Shown here one piece after another: positions 24,084-34,855 of a stretch of 64,000 bases of DNA. The first letter of the stretch is position 1; every line of letters starts with the position of its first letter. The stretch is from NCBI GenBank assembly GCA_963277665.1, contig OY728158.1:600618818-600682817 (forward strand), read 5' to 3'. The DNA comes from Viscum album (lineage: Eukaryota > Streptophyta > Magnoliopsida > Santalales > Viscaceae). A program made the position numbers and the translations under genes. A model generated the notes under the pieces. The model saw only the letters and a program-made list of their open reading frames with translations. It made no database searches and was not told the origin of the DNA.

Positions 24084-26460
24084 ACTCTCCTAGGGACGAA
24101 TTTACTATTGATGGATGGCCATTTCTGCGGGCGATGTATACAAAACCACTAGGGCATGATATGCATAGTCAATCAAAGGTGTCCATAGGACACTGGCCTT
24201 CCATTCCCGATGTCCTGGTGTGATTTTCCACATTTCGGAATTATCTTAATGTTGGGAGACACAATAGTTGGATGGCATGATTAGTGTTGTCTGTGAACAT
24301 TAAGAACTTTCACATTGGCCTTGAGTAGGCAATCATTATCGCACATTTCTGACTTATGTGAGGGAGACATGGAAAGTGGTCAGTTTAGTTAGGAGTCTTT
24401 TCTATGTTAGGGGAACTTTGGAAGAAGGAGGTACATATGACTCCATCAATGATTTTTCTAAATCTTGGGGTGTGAAAAGACGTGAATGTAATTTGAGCAT
24501 ACAGAGGCTATAAATTACTCTCCTAGAGACGAATTTGACTTTAATTGATGACCATTTTTCTGGGTGACGTATACAGAGCCATTAGGGAATGATATGCATT
24601 GTCAAGAAAAGGTGTCCCTAGGACACTGGCCTTCCACCTCTGATGGATTTTGAGGATTATGGAGATTGAATGATTTTTTAATATAGTGTGTGAACTTCAA
24701 CCAGGGGTGCCCCTGGTCACCAGAGGGGGTTTTTTAGATGAACTTCATTGGGGGAACATAGAAACAAGCAGGGGAACTTTTCCCTTTCATGAAGAACAAA
24801 TTTGCGCATGTGGATAAGATATATTTTAGAATCCTCAAAAAAGAACATAGGTGAAACATGCTCATATGTTTCGATATTTACAAGATGTGTGAAAGATGGA
24901 AAATGTAAACCATTACTTTGAGGGCCCTTGAATCAGGAGGGGTGGAATGAGGCTTGAAATCCACAAGGCATACTGAGATAGGATATGACTCTACTGGGGA
25001 TGAACTTGCCTTTTATTGACGACCATTTTTGTGGGCGACGTATGCAGAGCCACTGGGTAATGATATGAAAAGTCAATCAAATGTGTCCACAGAACACTGG
25101 CCTTCTATACCAGATGGCCTTAGAGGGATATGGGGATTCAATATCACTAAAATCATGGAGTTTGGAATATGGTAGGGGTATACCAGGACATATTGGGGAC
25201 ATTTGGGTTATGATTTACTCATGGAATGGTGCCCCTTATGTAGATCTGACCCATACACAGGGTGAGGTATTCATTCTATATTTGGGATAATTGGTTGTTT
25301 AACATCGTAGGGCTAGGAAATGGGGTTCCTATTAGGGGAGGGAACTGTGACATGCCTTTTAGGGTTGTGTTTCTTAGACAAAATTTCATAGGTTCTTTTT
25401 CCATAATGTCACGGAGAATCTCTTGCTAAGATTCCAAAGTACACGTGGGCTATGCTCGGTGTGAGAAATAAGGGATCACAAGGGATTCATTTCACCATCT
25501 AAGAATAGTGAATTCAACATTAGGGGGAACTTTTAGGCTTAATCCATTACTCTACATTTTAGCGCCATGCGGTGAAGATGATTTTTTCCTTGCATTTATA
25601 TTCAAATGTTTCAGGTTAATCACAGTTAGGGTGTTGTAGCATTCCTTAGACGTGAGTGATAATAAAAGGTGTAAAACATAGTCCCGAGGGAGACTTAAAT
25701 CAGGAGGGATTACATGGGGATTGGAATCCACTGGGCATACTGAGATATAAGCGGACTCTCCTAGGGATGGATTTTCCTTTGATTGACGGCCATTTTTGTG
25801 GCCGATGTATACAGAGACAATGGGGCGTGATATGCATAGTCAATCAAAGGTGTCTGTAGAACACTGGACTTCCGTCCCAGATGGCCTTGGATGATTGTGA
25901 TGATCGATGTTTTCCCAAGGTATGGAGTGAAAAATGGGAAAGGTATGCCGGGGAATGTGAGAATACCCAGACCACGATTAACCGTGACCTTGTTGGAGCT
26001 TCCACATTGGTTTGTCCCATGCATGGGGGAAAGGGGCATTTTTTTACAATGGATGGGCTTGGATGTCGAATCTGAGTGTCACTACATGTCCTACGAGAGA
26101 AGAAATCAAGCCATACACAGTTCTGTGTGTGCCCCGTAATAGTTTTTCTTGGTCATACATATAGGGGCGTTTTCATTCCATCCATCACAGTTGTAAAGTT
26201 CTCTAGGTTACCCCATAATTGATCTTTGTAGGAGAATCCCTCTCACCATTCCTAAGCTCACGAGAGTTGTACTCAGTGTGAGAAACAAGGAGGGATATGA
26301 TTCTCCTTTATGAATATGGGAAGATAGGAGGCGTGATGGAGGAATATTTTCTGGTGGTTGGGCCAAGATGTCGAATCTGAGCATCGCTACATATCTTGGA
26401 AGGGTAGGAATCAATCCATACATAGTTCTGTGAATGATCCTACAGTTTATTGTCATGAAA
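24084..26460. repeat. Diverged repeats of about 130 bp or more in the Tat 3' region
   Basis: A core of about 130 bp starts at about 24084, 24517, 24988 and 25755. Shared words are ACTCTCCTAGGGA, GGCCATTTTTGTGGGCGA, GTATACAGAGCCACT, TGATATGCATAGTCAATCAA and ACACTGGCCTTCC. The spacing is irregular (433, 471 and 767 bp). The last two copies also share upstream sequence (AATCAGGAGGG, CATACTGAGATA). A second pair, marked by GATGTCGAATCTGAG and CATACACAGTTCTGTG, starts near 26045 and 26355. No gene is recognisable between copies. Confidence 0.8.
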
Positions 26461-26547
26461 CTAGGAAATTTTGTGCAATGTAGTTTAACATGTTACAGTA
26501 AGGACATGTTCCTTACACATGAATGCCATGTGGAATGGATGATGAAT

Positions 26548-27025
26548 CATAGTTTAAGGTCTTATATTTTGGACCATAACATGTGAGTATTTTTTTATGA
26601 CTCATAGTTTAAGGTCTTAGAGCTCAGACCTATGATATGAGAGGGCATTTTTAAGAATCATAGTTTAGGGTCTTAGATTTTGGACCATGATAGGAGAGAA
26701 TTTTTTTACCTCATAGTTTAATGTCTTAGAGTTTAGACCTTATCATGGGGGCATCATTTCTGACTCATAGTTTAGGGTCATTGAGTTTGGACAATGGGGG
26801 AATTTTTAAATGCATAGTTTAAGGTCTAAGAGTTTGGACCTTAACATGGAGGATTTTTCATTACTCATAGTTTAAGGACTTAGAGTTTGGACCATGATAT
26901 AGGGATTTTTTTTATTTATGACACATATTTTAACATCGTAGATCTTATAAATTGGGATTGGGACATTTTTAACTCATAGTTTAAGGTCTTAGAGATTGGA
27001 CCATGATTTGGAGACATTTTTATGC
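26548..27025. repeat. 53-bp minisatellite at the end of Tat pol
   Basis: Nine imperfect copies of a unit with CATAGTTTAAGGTCTTAGAG, then TTTGGACCATGATATG and a T-rich spacer. Copies start at 26548, 26603, 26659, 26712, 26766, 26813, 26866, 26924 and 26975, giving spacings of 47-58 bp and a mean near 53. It begins where recognisable integrase sequence ends. Tandem repeats in the region after pol are a known trait of Tat elements. Confidence 0.95.
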
Positions 27026-28090
27026 AAATTATTTCTTCAAGAACATTACATTTGTGGGAGACGTGATGAGATTTTATTCCATTGATATCATCATGTACGC
27101 TCCATTGGAATAGACCTGATGTAGGACATATGGTTCTTACCACTTTAGTTCACGCTTTGGGGGATTTTTCCCTAGTATCATCGCGGTTCCAAATACTAAC
27201 ATCATTTAGCCTTCAAGGAAATATCGAAGGAGAACATTTTTGTTAAAGTCTCATGAAATCCAGTTTTGGTAGACATCAAAATGGTGTAGAGTGTGCAACC
27301 TTTTTTTGTATAACTGTTCCAATTCATCAAACCATCTCTGGGATTTCTCGTTCCTGGACAGTTGATTGAAAATGGCCACATGAAGTGACAGAACTTGGAT
27401 TTCAATAGGTAACACCACCTCCGCCCTGTATACTAGTAAGTACTGGGTTTCCTGAGTGGTGGTGCAGATCGTGGTCTGGTAGGCCCATAATGCATGAAGA
27501 AGCTTGTCTGGCCCTGAATTATTATCCTTGTCGACCATATTTTGAAGTATGTTCGATAGAGTATTGTTGAAAGATTATATTTACCCATTGGCTGCCACGT
27601 GGTTGCGAGATGACCGGTTGGCCTTGATTCTATATTCTTGGTATAGATTATTCATCTCATAAGAGAAAAATTTGGTATCGTTGTCCATCAATATTGTATT
27701 TGGGACACCAAATCTAGTATTGATGCTGGCCTTCACAAAGCTGATGATGTTTTTCACCTCAAATTTTATAAGGGGTATGGCTTCAACCCATTTAAAAAAG
27801 AAATAGGTCGCAGTGAGTATGAACTTGAATTGTCTAGCTGTAGCGGGAGGATACGATCCCACAACATCCATCCCCTAGGCGAAGAATGGCCAATAGTATT
27901 TAGCCTCATGAAGTAACTTCGGGGGGTGGTGTACGAAGTTAGCATGAACTTGGATGGAATATTACTTTATAGTGAATACAGCACAATCCTATATCATGGT
28001 GGGAAAGTAATACCCAAGCCTCCAAATTTGGTGAGAGATCTTGGTTGTTGATTGGTGTGCTCTACAAGCTCCAACGTGTACTTCTTTAAT
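27026..28090 (-). pseudogene. pol: Tat-lineage Ty3/gypsy integrase, degraded
   Basis: Inserts element cDNA into the genome in functional relatives. The zinc-binding region is visible at 28045-28090 (HVGACRAHQ and a following RLGYYFPTMI). The catalytic core runs from MDVVGSYPPATARQF at 27871 through KWVEAIPL and RFGVPNTILMDND to AANG at 27585. There two TAA stops replace the residues around the third acidic position. ALWAYQTTICTTTQETQYLLVY follows at about 27430-27495, and the C-terminal VYSNGAYMM lies near 27085-27115. The wording is that of the Tat lineage rather than chromoviruses, and there is no chromodomain. It merges into the minisatellite. Confidence 0.9.
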
Positions 28091-28414
28091 GAAGAAAACA
28101 GTCTCTTCTCCATCAATGAACCTGAGAAGCAATCCTTCAAGGCCTAGTTTTTAGAGGACCGTCTCTTGGTTCACCCCATTTTATAGGGTAAAATTGACTA
28201 CCCACCTTCGGACCTGCTCCCATTCAGCCCTAACTGGTGGGAGTATCCTGTTCTGAAGGTAATTTGTGACAGGTGTCATCCAACCGGTGGTATGACCATA
28301 AGGATCAGGAATGAGGATAATTTCATTAATTACTTCTGTGTTACTCAGGATGAATGGAAATACCATCTGATGGTGAGCAATTCTAATGATTGTTTCATCC
28401 TGGTCGATATCAGC

Positions 28415-28830
28415 CAAGGTTGTGGCTGCATTTTCCAAAGTGTCGGCTTGAGTATTCTGTGACCGGGGAAGATGAGTCAACATCAGTTCTGATAGGAATT
28501 ATTCCATCAGTTCTCGAACATGGTTAATTAAGGGATCCAACACTTCATTCTTGATAGCATAGTCATTGTTGACCTGTTTGATGACTAGCTTCGAATCACC
28601 CTTTTTTTAGGTGTCTGGCTTGAACCTGGAGTTCCAATTATGGTCCTACGATTAGGTCCTGATACTCTGCTTCATCATTCATATACCCTTCTGAAAGTAG
28701 GAAAGAGTAAATCTAGATCACCTTTTCAGGAGATATGAGCACAACTCCTAGGCCCACATTGTCGAGCTTGGTATCCCCCATCCTTTTCCCTATTGGGCTT
28801 TAGGAAGCACCGTTGAAGTACATTTCTTAC
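28415..28830 (-). pseudogene. pol: Tat archaeal-type second RNase H (aRNH), degraded
   Basis: Tat elements carry two RNase H domains; this is the additional one, between the first RNase H and integrase. It starts MYFNGAS at 28807-28827, where YFDGAS is expected, so the first catalytic Asp is Asn. It then shows GVVLISPE, NDEAEYQDLIVG and GDSKLVIKQVNNDY, and ends with LPRSQNTQADTLENAATTLA near 28420-28475. Several stops interrupt it. A linker to integrase occupies about 28091-28414. Confidence 0.88.
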
Positions 28831-28839
28831 ATCCCGGGG

Positions 28840-29440
28840 TTCTTCTGGACAGAAAAACCTTATTCATTTAGAAGTTTGGTATCCAATGGTGCCATTTCAT
28901 CAGAGGGGTGCTCTGCCAGGAAGTCTGCTAACATTTGGCCTTTGATGGCCTTCTGGGGCATGTACCAAATGTTAAACTACTGCAGGATGACCACCCATCA
29001 TGATAGGTGCCCATTTATCATGGGATGGATGAGGATATACTTGAGTGGGAAGCTGCGGGAGACCAAGTAGACCTCATGGTATTGCAGGTAATGCCTGAGC
29101 TTCTGAGCTGTGAAGATTAGGGTTTGGCTATTTTTTTCAATCTTTGAATACATAGTTTCAGCATCAATCATCATCTGGATGAGGTAGTAGAAGTTTTTCT
29201 CAATGCCATCATCATATTTCTATGTGAGTAAGGTGCATATTGACCATTCTAGGGTAGTTACATATAAAATGGCTGATCTCACCTCAACTGTAGGTATGAG
29301 CATTGGTGGGCTTAAGAGATATCTTTTTCATTTGTCAAATACTTATTGACAATCATAATCCCATACATACGTAACTCTTTTCTTCATGAGCCTCGTGAAA
29401 GGTAAACATTTACCAGCTAGGTTGGCTATGAAGTGATGAA
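28840..29440 (-). pseudogene. pol: Tat first RNase H domain, degraded
   Basis: Broken frames read like the RNase H that follows RT in Ty3/gypsy elements: LSPPMLIPTVEVRSAILYV near 29245-29305, AETMYSKIEKNSQTLIFTAQ near 29095-29160, KLRHYLQYHEVYLVS near 29050-29095, and FNIWYMPQKAIKGQMLADFL near 28915-28975. Its place between RT and aRNH confirms the dual RNase H order of Tat. Confidence 0.85.
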
Positions 29441-30200
29441 TGTTGGCGAGGTTCCCCTAGAGACATCTCAAATTAGTGAGGTTGCAAGGTTGGTACACGC
29501 CAAGAATGAAATTCGTCTTCTTGGGGTCAACTTCGATGCCACGATGGAGTACGAAGAAGCATAGAAATTTTCCGCTGGTAACACCAAATGCACATTTCAA
29601 TGGATTAATCTTTAAATTGTGTTTTCTCAATTTCATGAAGTCAGTTTCATGGTTGGACAGGTGGTTTGAAATTTTTCGTGACTTAACCACTAGGTCATCG
29701 ACATAACACTCGACGAATTTTCCCAAAAGGGCATGACGATGTGATGCATGGCTCACTAATAAGTGGAATCATCATTCATTAGATCAAAGGGAAATAATTT
29801 ATAACAGAACACTCCCTATGGGGCCCTAAAAGCGGTAGCTTCTTCATCTCCTTAGGCCATCTGGATTTGATTATATCTAGAATAGTCTTCCATGAAGGAG
29901 AGAGCTTCATATCCGGTTGTTGCATCGATAAAAAATTCTGTGATCAGAATCGAGAAGTCGTCTTTTGGGAAATGCTGATTAAGGACCCTGTAGTCGATGC
30001 ATATTCTAATTTTTCAATTCTTCTTTTTGACAGGGAATATGTTGGCCAGTCAAATCAGATATTGGACCTCCCGTAGTAAGTTTTCCTTGATCAGTTTGTC
30101 AACTTCATCCTCTACTTTGGCAGCATGCATATGGTGGGCCCTTCTAGCTACCTGTTTATAGCCCCATTGATCTTTTGGTAAACCTAGATGATGTGTGGCG
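29441..30200 (-). pseudogene. pol: Tat reverse transcriptase, degraded
   Basis: On the - strand: KVEDEVDKLIKENLLREVQY near 30065-30125, LANIFPVKKKN, then ICIDYRVLNQHFPKDDFSI near 29945-30000, GYEALSFMEDYSRYNQIQM near 29860-29920, and the catalytic region VECYVDDLVVKSRK near 29670-29715 with an intact YVDD. It ends with INPLKCAFGVTSGKFLCF. These words are characteristic of Tat RTs. Frames are broken by stops and shifts. The 340 bp to 30540 are linker from protease, low in recognisable sequence and cut by the Tekay-like insertion. Confidence 0.92.
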
Positions 30201-30821
30201 AATTCAAGATCGAGGTATGACATCTTTGGGTAATTCTAGAAAAAAAAACATCTTGATTCTTCTTTAGGAAGGACATATAAGCCTCATATTCCTCGATGGG
30301 CATGGCCACACTGATTAAAGTGGGCCATAGATTGTTTTCAGTTCCCATAATTATCTCCTTAATTTCATAAATGGTGGTGGAAACACCTTTTTCAAATGCA
30401 GGAGGGGCATCTTTGAGTTATGTTTCATCTTCTTCTTTTTTATCTTTGTCATCTTACCCTTCTGATGGAGAATGGATTTTTGAGATAACTTCTCCAATAT
30501 TGGGAAAAAATCATCCTTTTCCTTAGTGTGTGAGGAAAGGTGTATCACCCCCGGTTTGAGGTATGTGGCCTTTTTTATGAATTTTTATGTGTTTAAAGCG
30601 CATGGAATGAGTTGGGAAGAGTTTGGGAGAGTTTGGAATGGTTTTGGATGTGTTGGGAGGTTTTTAAAGGGGTGAACGGTTTGAGCATGATTAGTGGAAA
30701 CTATGCGGGTTCTCAAAGAAACTGTGCATGGGACACAGTAGGCTTCTCACGGTTTGCCAAACCATCTGAGGAAACCGTGCGGACCCTTTCTTCCAAGGTA
30801 GTAGTGTGTGCACAGTTAGTG

Positions 30822-30840
30822 CACGGTTTGTCAAACCGTG
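30822..30840. promoter_or_regulatory. Perfect palindrome upstream of the LTR TATA box
   Basis: CACGGTTTG-T-CAAACCGTG, 9-bp arms around one base, 33 bp upstream of the TATA box. Partial copies (CACGGTTTGCCAAACC near 30748, GAACGGTTTGAGCA near 30675) lie further upstream. Such sites may bind a dimeric factor, but this is inference. Confidence 0.6.
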
Positions 30841-30873
30841 AGGGCTAACCGTGTGGCCACTTAAAATTAGGGT

Positions 30874-30880
30874 TATAAAA
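30874..30880 (+). promoter_or_regulatory. TATA box of the Tekay-like 5' LTR
   Basis: TATAAAA in GGGTTATAAAACCC. The 3' LTR has TATCAAA at the same place (38048-38054), so only the 5' copy looks intact. Confidence 0.65.
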
Positions 30881-32585
30881 CCCGAGCCCACTTGGTATTG
30901 CCTCATTTCACTCCAATCCTCCTCCCACTCGAGCCTCACTCATGATTTTCAATTCTAAATGGTTCGAGGGGATCTCCCACATGTTCTGGAAGCAATTAGA
31001 AGGGGTTTCAAGTTGTATTCAAGTTGGTTTCTCCTGGGTAAGTCTCTCCTCTTGTTTCTCTTGTGGTTTCTTCTAGATCTACATCCCCCTCTCTCTTGGT
31101 TTTCTAGATCTACAGTTGTAGTGTGTAGATATAGGGTTATGGTTGCCTTGGATGTTAATTTTAAGGCTTTTGGATGTTAGGGAAAGGGATCTAGAGAGGT
31201 TTCAGTGGTGCGTTCTCCGGATTTGAGGCGCGGTTGTTCGTGGGTCGATTTCTTGGGAACCCTAAAGGTAGGTGGATTCTCTCTTGACTCCACTTGGTTA
31301 GAGCTAATGGTTTTGGTAACAATTAACTTTTTGTTCTTGAAATTAATTGCGTTTTGATGTGCGAAATTGATTCTAAATTCCTTGGGGGATGTTTTGGTGA
31401 TTTTTGGTAAAAAGGGGTTTTATAGTGAAATGCTATTCTAGTGGATTTTAAAAAGAAGATATTAAAATGGGATGATATGGTTGATTTTTGAAAATGGTTG
31501 ATGGAAGGAGTTTTCAATAAAAGTGTTGTTTTATTGAAATTTTTTTTGGCATGGAAATGGTTTTCAATAAATGGGTGATTTATTGAATTGGATTGATATG
31601 CAATGGAATTGGTTGATTGCACATTTTTGTGACCTTGGTGGGTTTGTGCTTGGTTTGGTTTGATTGAAATGTTGTATGGAAGTGGGTGGGATGTCTCACT
31701 ATAAGAAGGGGATGAATAGTGGTCAGAAGAACCACTATATGAGTAGTGGTCGGGATGTACCGCTAGTTGTGAATGGGTGAACGGTTTGGGCGGAAGTCCC
31801 ACCGTTTTGATTTTTTTGGTGTTAACGGGTTGGGCTGAAGACCCCCTATTTTGGTTTCTTGTTGTGCATTTATTTGCAAGATGGAATTTTTGTGCTAATA
31901 TGTAAATTTTGGGATGATTGTGACTTGTTTGGTTGGCTTTCCCTTGGTTTTTTGGTTTGGTGTGATGGCTTGGTAAGAGCATGGTTGGCTTATGGTAATG
32001 GTTGCACTTGTGATTATTTTATATAAAATGTTTCATATAAGTGTGCTAACGGTTTTATCCTAGTGGAATGTGTAGGGAAGTCATTTGGAGAAATCCTACA
32101 GAGTATTATTACTCAACCCCTGCTTTGGCACTCTGGTGTCTTTGCAGATATTGTGTACCGTGACATGGAAATGGTAAGGAATAACCCTCCTTTAGTGGAG
32201 CATTGTGATCTTGGTGGAGCTTGGAACTTGGAGCTTGGCATGGAGCTGTGGTGGTGTCATGGATTGTGGTGTTTGGTTTTGTAGTTTCCGCAGTGTACTC
32301 TGATGTTGTGTGGACATGTCTCATTGTATTGGTTTTGAGTTGTGTTGTGGAACAACTTGGTTGTATTTTGAGAATGCATGTTTGGGTAATGGAATTGATG
32401 TGCATCATATAGTGGCTGATAGTGGATTGTTTGGTTGGTTTTTTCTTAAGGAAAAATCGTTCCCTGACTTGATCTTGAAACCCTTGGCATTTATTGCCAG
32501 CCTTTGGCACCTTGGGAATGCCTCTTAAGGCCAAGTAGCCCTCACCGCCTCCTCAAGCGAATGGGGTAGGGGTGGGTGTTACAAG

Positions 32586-32600
32586 TGGTATCAGTTTGTT
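32586..32600 (+). other. Primer-binding site, initiator-Met type
   Basis: TGGTATCAGTTTGTT begins two bases after the LTR end. Its first nine bases match the plant initiator-Met PBS TGGTATCAGAGC. Confidence 0.8.
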
Positions 32601-33112
32601 CGGTCCTTTGGAGTTGATTCTAGGATTTGGTGTTGACATTCGCTGTGGTACATTCCTTGAGTCGGGATGGTAGCAAGGCATAGGAATGTCAGAACATGGA
32701 ATGTATAGTATAAAAGGACGTAGCTAACCCTTTTATGCTGAAATTCAAGTTACCAGGGAGTTGGGTACATAAGTGTTTTGGAGACACTTATAGGCATTTG
32801 ATATCTCAATGTCATGGGTGTAGCCAATGAGATGAGCATGTCATGCATGGTAGAAATGACTTCCCACTAGGATGCATATTTCATTGGGGTATAATGATCT
32901 ATGGGATGAATTAAGAAATGGTTGTTGTGTGAAACTGTAATGCGAATAAATTTGGTATTTTGAAAATGGTTTGGTTTTTAAAATGGTGAACCATGGGAAA
33001 TGTGAAGTGCAGGAAATCCTTGTGTGAAAGTGTTGTGTAATGTGATTTGAAATGGGCTTTCGTGATGTCTACGAAAGTGAGACTCATGGTTGTTTGTTTC
33101 CTGTTTATAGAA

Positions 33113-34246
33113 ATGGCATCGGGTAGGCGTCGTAGAGACCAACCGGAGGAGGCTTCTGAGAATGTGGTAGCACCTGAGCCTCAGGTGAACCAACAGCTAG
33201 TGAAAATCATAGTGCAAGATTTCTAAGCTGTGGAAAGTGGGAACAAAGTTGATGAACCAAGGCATGTGGATCATGCGGTTCAGTTTCAAAAGCATTATCC
33301 GCCCATCTTTAGGGGTGATTCAGAGCCAAAGAGGTCAGACAAATGGTTGAATAGAATTAACAAGATCCTCGAGTTCTTGGGAAGTTCGGTAGAGTTAAAA
33401 GTGAAGTTGGCCACGTATATGTTGGAAGATCTTGCCCATCAGTGGTGGGAGTTGGTAGTCCAAGCTGGGACAGAGCAGGGTATGATGTGGGATGGATTTG
33501 AGGAATTGTTTAATAAACAATTCTACCCCCATACGTTCAGAATTCAGCGTATGACTGATTTCTTCATTTTAAATCAAGATCTTATGCCGGTGACGGAGTA
33601 TGCAGCTATGTTTATGAACTTAGTGCGGTTTGTACCTGAGGTGGCGGGTAGTACGTCGTTGAAAGAAAGGATCCTTAAAGCAGGGTTAAGGCAAGAAATC
33701 CATTCAAAGATATCAGTACTGTGTATAGATGATTACACAGAGATGCTGAATAGAGCCTCGGTGGCTGACTAGGATTTGTTGGGTGCTCCGGGCGGGAGAA
33801 GCATGGTGGTATCCATGGGGAATTGTGGGAACTATAACGCTGGGTTCAATAGGAACAATGAAACTTATTCCCAGGGTAGGAATGCGACATATAATCAGAC
33901 GACAAGATCAGTAAATCTTCCTCCGAACCCCCAGAGCAAGCAGGGATGTTTTCAGTGTGGTTCTACGAGCCACATCAAGAGGGATTGTACGAAATATCCT
34001 CGAGCATGTCATAATTGTAAACAGATGGGGAATCTGCAGCGTTATTGTTGGAATGATCCAATTTTGGGTGCACGTGACACTCCTCAGGGATCGCAGACAT
34101 CATTTGCTTGGATGGGAAGGGGACAACAGCACACCCCTCGTCAGTAGAGTAAAGTGGGTCATGGTGATTCTCCAAATACCACGATGCCTAAACAGAGCAA
34201 TAAAGAGCAGAGTGTAGCAACCAAACATGTGTTTGGAGCTGAGTAG
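33113..34246 (+). pseudogene. gag: Tekay-like gag (capsid and nucleocapsid), with in-frame stops
   Basis: Starts MASGRRRRDQPEE at 33113 and stays in one frame through stops at 33224 (TAA), 33770, 34145 and 34244 (all TAG). The capsid part includes YPPIFRGDSEPKRSDKWLNR, LATYMLEDLAHQWWE and FEELFNKQFYP, typical of chromovirus Gag. A zinc knuckle CFQCGSTSHIKRDC (CX2CX4HX4C) near 33948 is intact. A second, CHNCKQMGNLQRYC near 34008, has Asn where His is expected. Protease follows in the same frame, so gag and protease were one ORF before the stops arose. Confidence 0.92.
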
Positions 34247-34855
34247 GTTGTGGTGGATGATCAGTCGGGACCATCCACGGTGCGAGGTACTATTATTTTC
34301 AATTCTACCTTGATGCAGGCGTTGTTTGATACAGGTGCTTCAAACTCTTTTATTGCTACACGTGTGGTTGATTTGCTGGGTTTAAGGGTAGAGATGATTC
34401 CCTCGATTTTGAAACTTCAAACTCCTCTGGGTCGAAGAGAGTGTCGAGCCATCTTGTGTAGAGAATGCTGTATCATTGTGGGTGTAGTAGAGATAGTGTG
34501 GAATTTGTCAATGATTGAGATGGATGGGTATGATGTAATCCTGGGAATCGATTGGATGGTGGATTTTAAGGCCCACATAGATTGTGATGCGCGAACAGTG
34601 GCTTTTACGACACACGATGGCGTTAGACATCTCTTTAGAGGAGAGAAGCATGAAAGGCAGGGTGCAACGAGTTTGTTGGCACCAGCAGTGGGTACGTTAT
34701 CGTATCAGTTCGCGGTTTTTTCATTGGAATCGGTAGAGGGTGTTGAGAACAGTGTTCCTCTTGAAGTGGTGGATCAATTCATGAATGTTTTTCATGAAGA
34801 ATTCTTGGGGTTACATCACGTAAGAGAAGTGGAGTTTATGATTGATCTTTTTTAG
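34247..34855 (+). pseudogene. pol: Tekay-like aspartic protease
   Basis: The retropepsin motif LFDTGASNSF is at about 34322-34351, with its DTG intact, followed by VILGIDWMVDFKAHIDC near 34537-34590, the chromovirus wording after the active site. It continues the gag frame and ends at a TAG just before the RT region. About 200 codons remain open, so this is the best preserved enzyme in the element. Confidence 0.92.

Larger units (their letters stand above)
30541..32583 (+). repeat. 5' LTR of the Tekay-like element
   Basis: Starts TGTATCACCCCCGG and ends GGGTGTTACA. It is collinear with 37705-39770 over its whole length with scattered substitutions and small indels. It holds a promoter with a TATA box, and GGTAAGT in a pyrimidine-rich leader near 31037 that could serve as a splice donor. 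A 219-aa open stretch on the opposite strand is recurrent LTR sequence without a domain. Confidence 0.92.

Noticed and set aside
25761..26139. Three overlapping open frames of 64-92 aa on both strands
   Set aside because: They lie within the duplicated non-coding repeats and have no recognisable domain.
31323..31982. 219-aa open frame on the - strand inside the Tekay-like 5' LTR, partly shared with 38553-38978 in the 3' LTR
   Set aside because: Low-complexity, with no domain. Its presence in both LTRs follows from their common origin, and the frame differs between copies.
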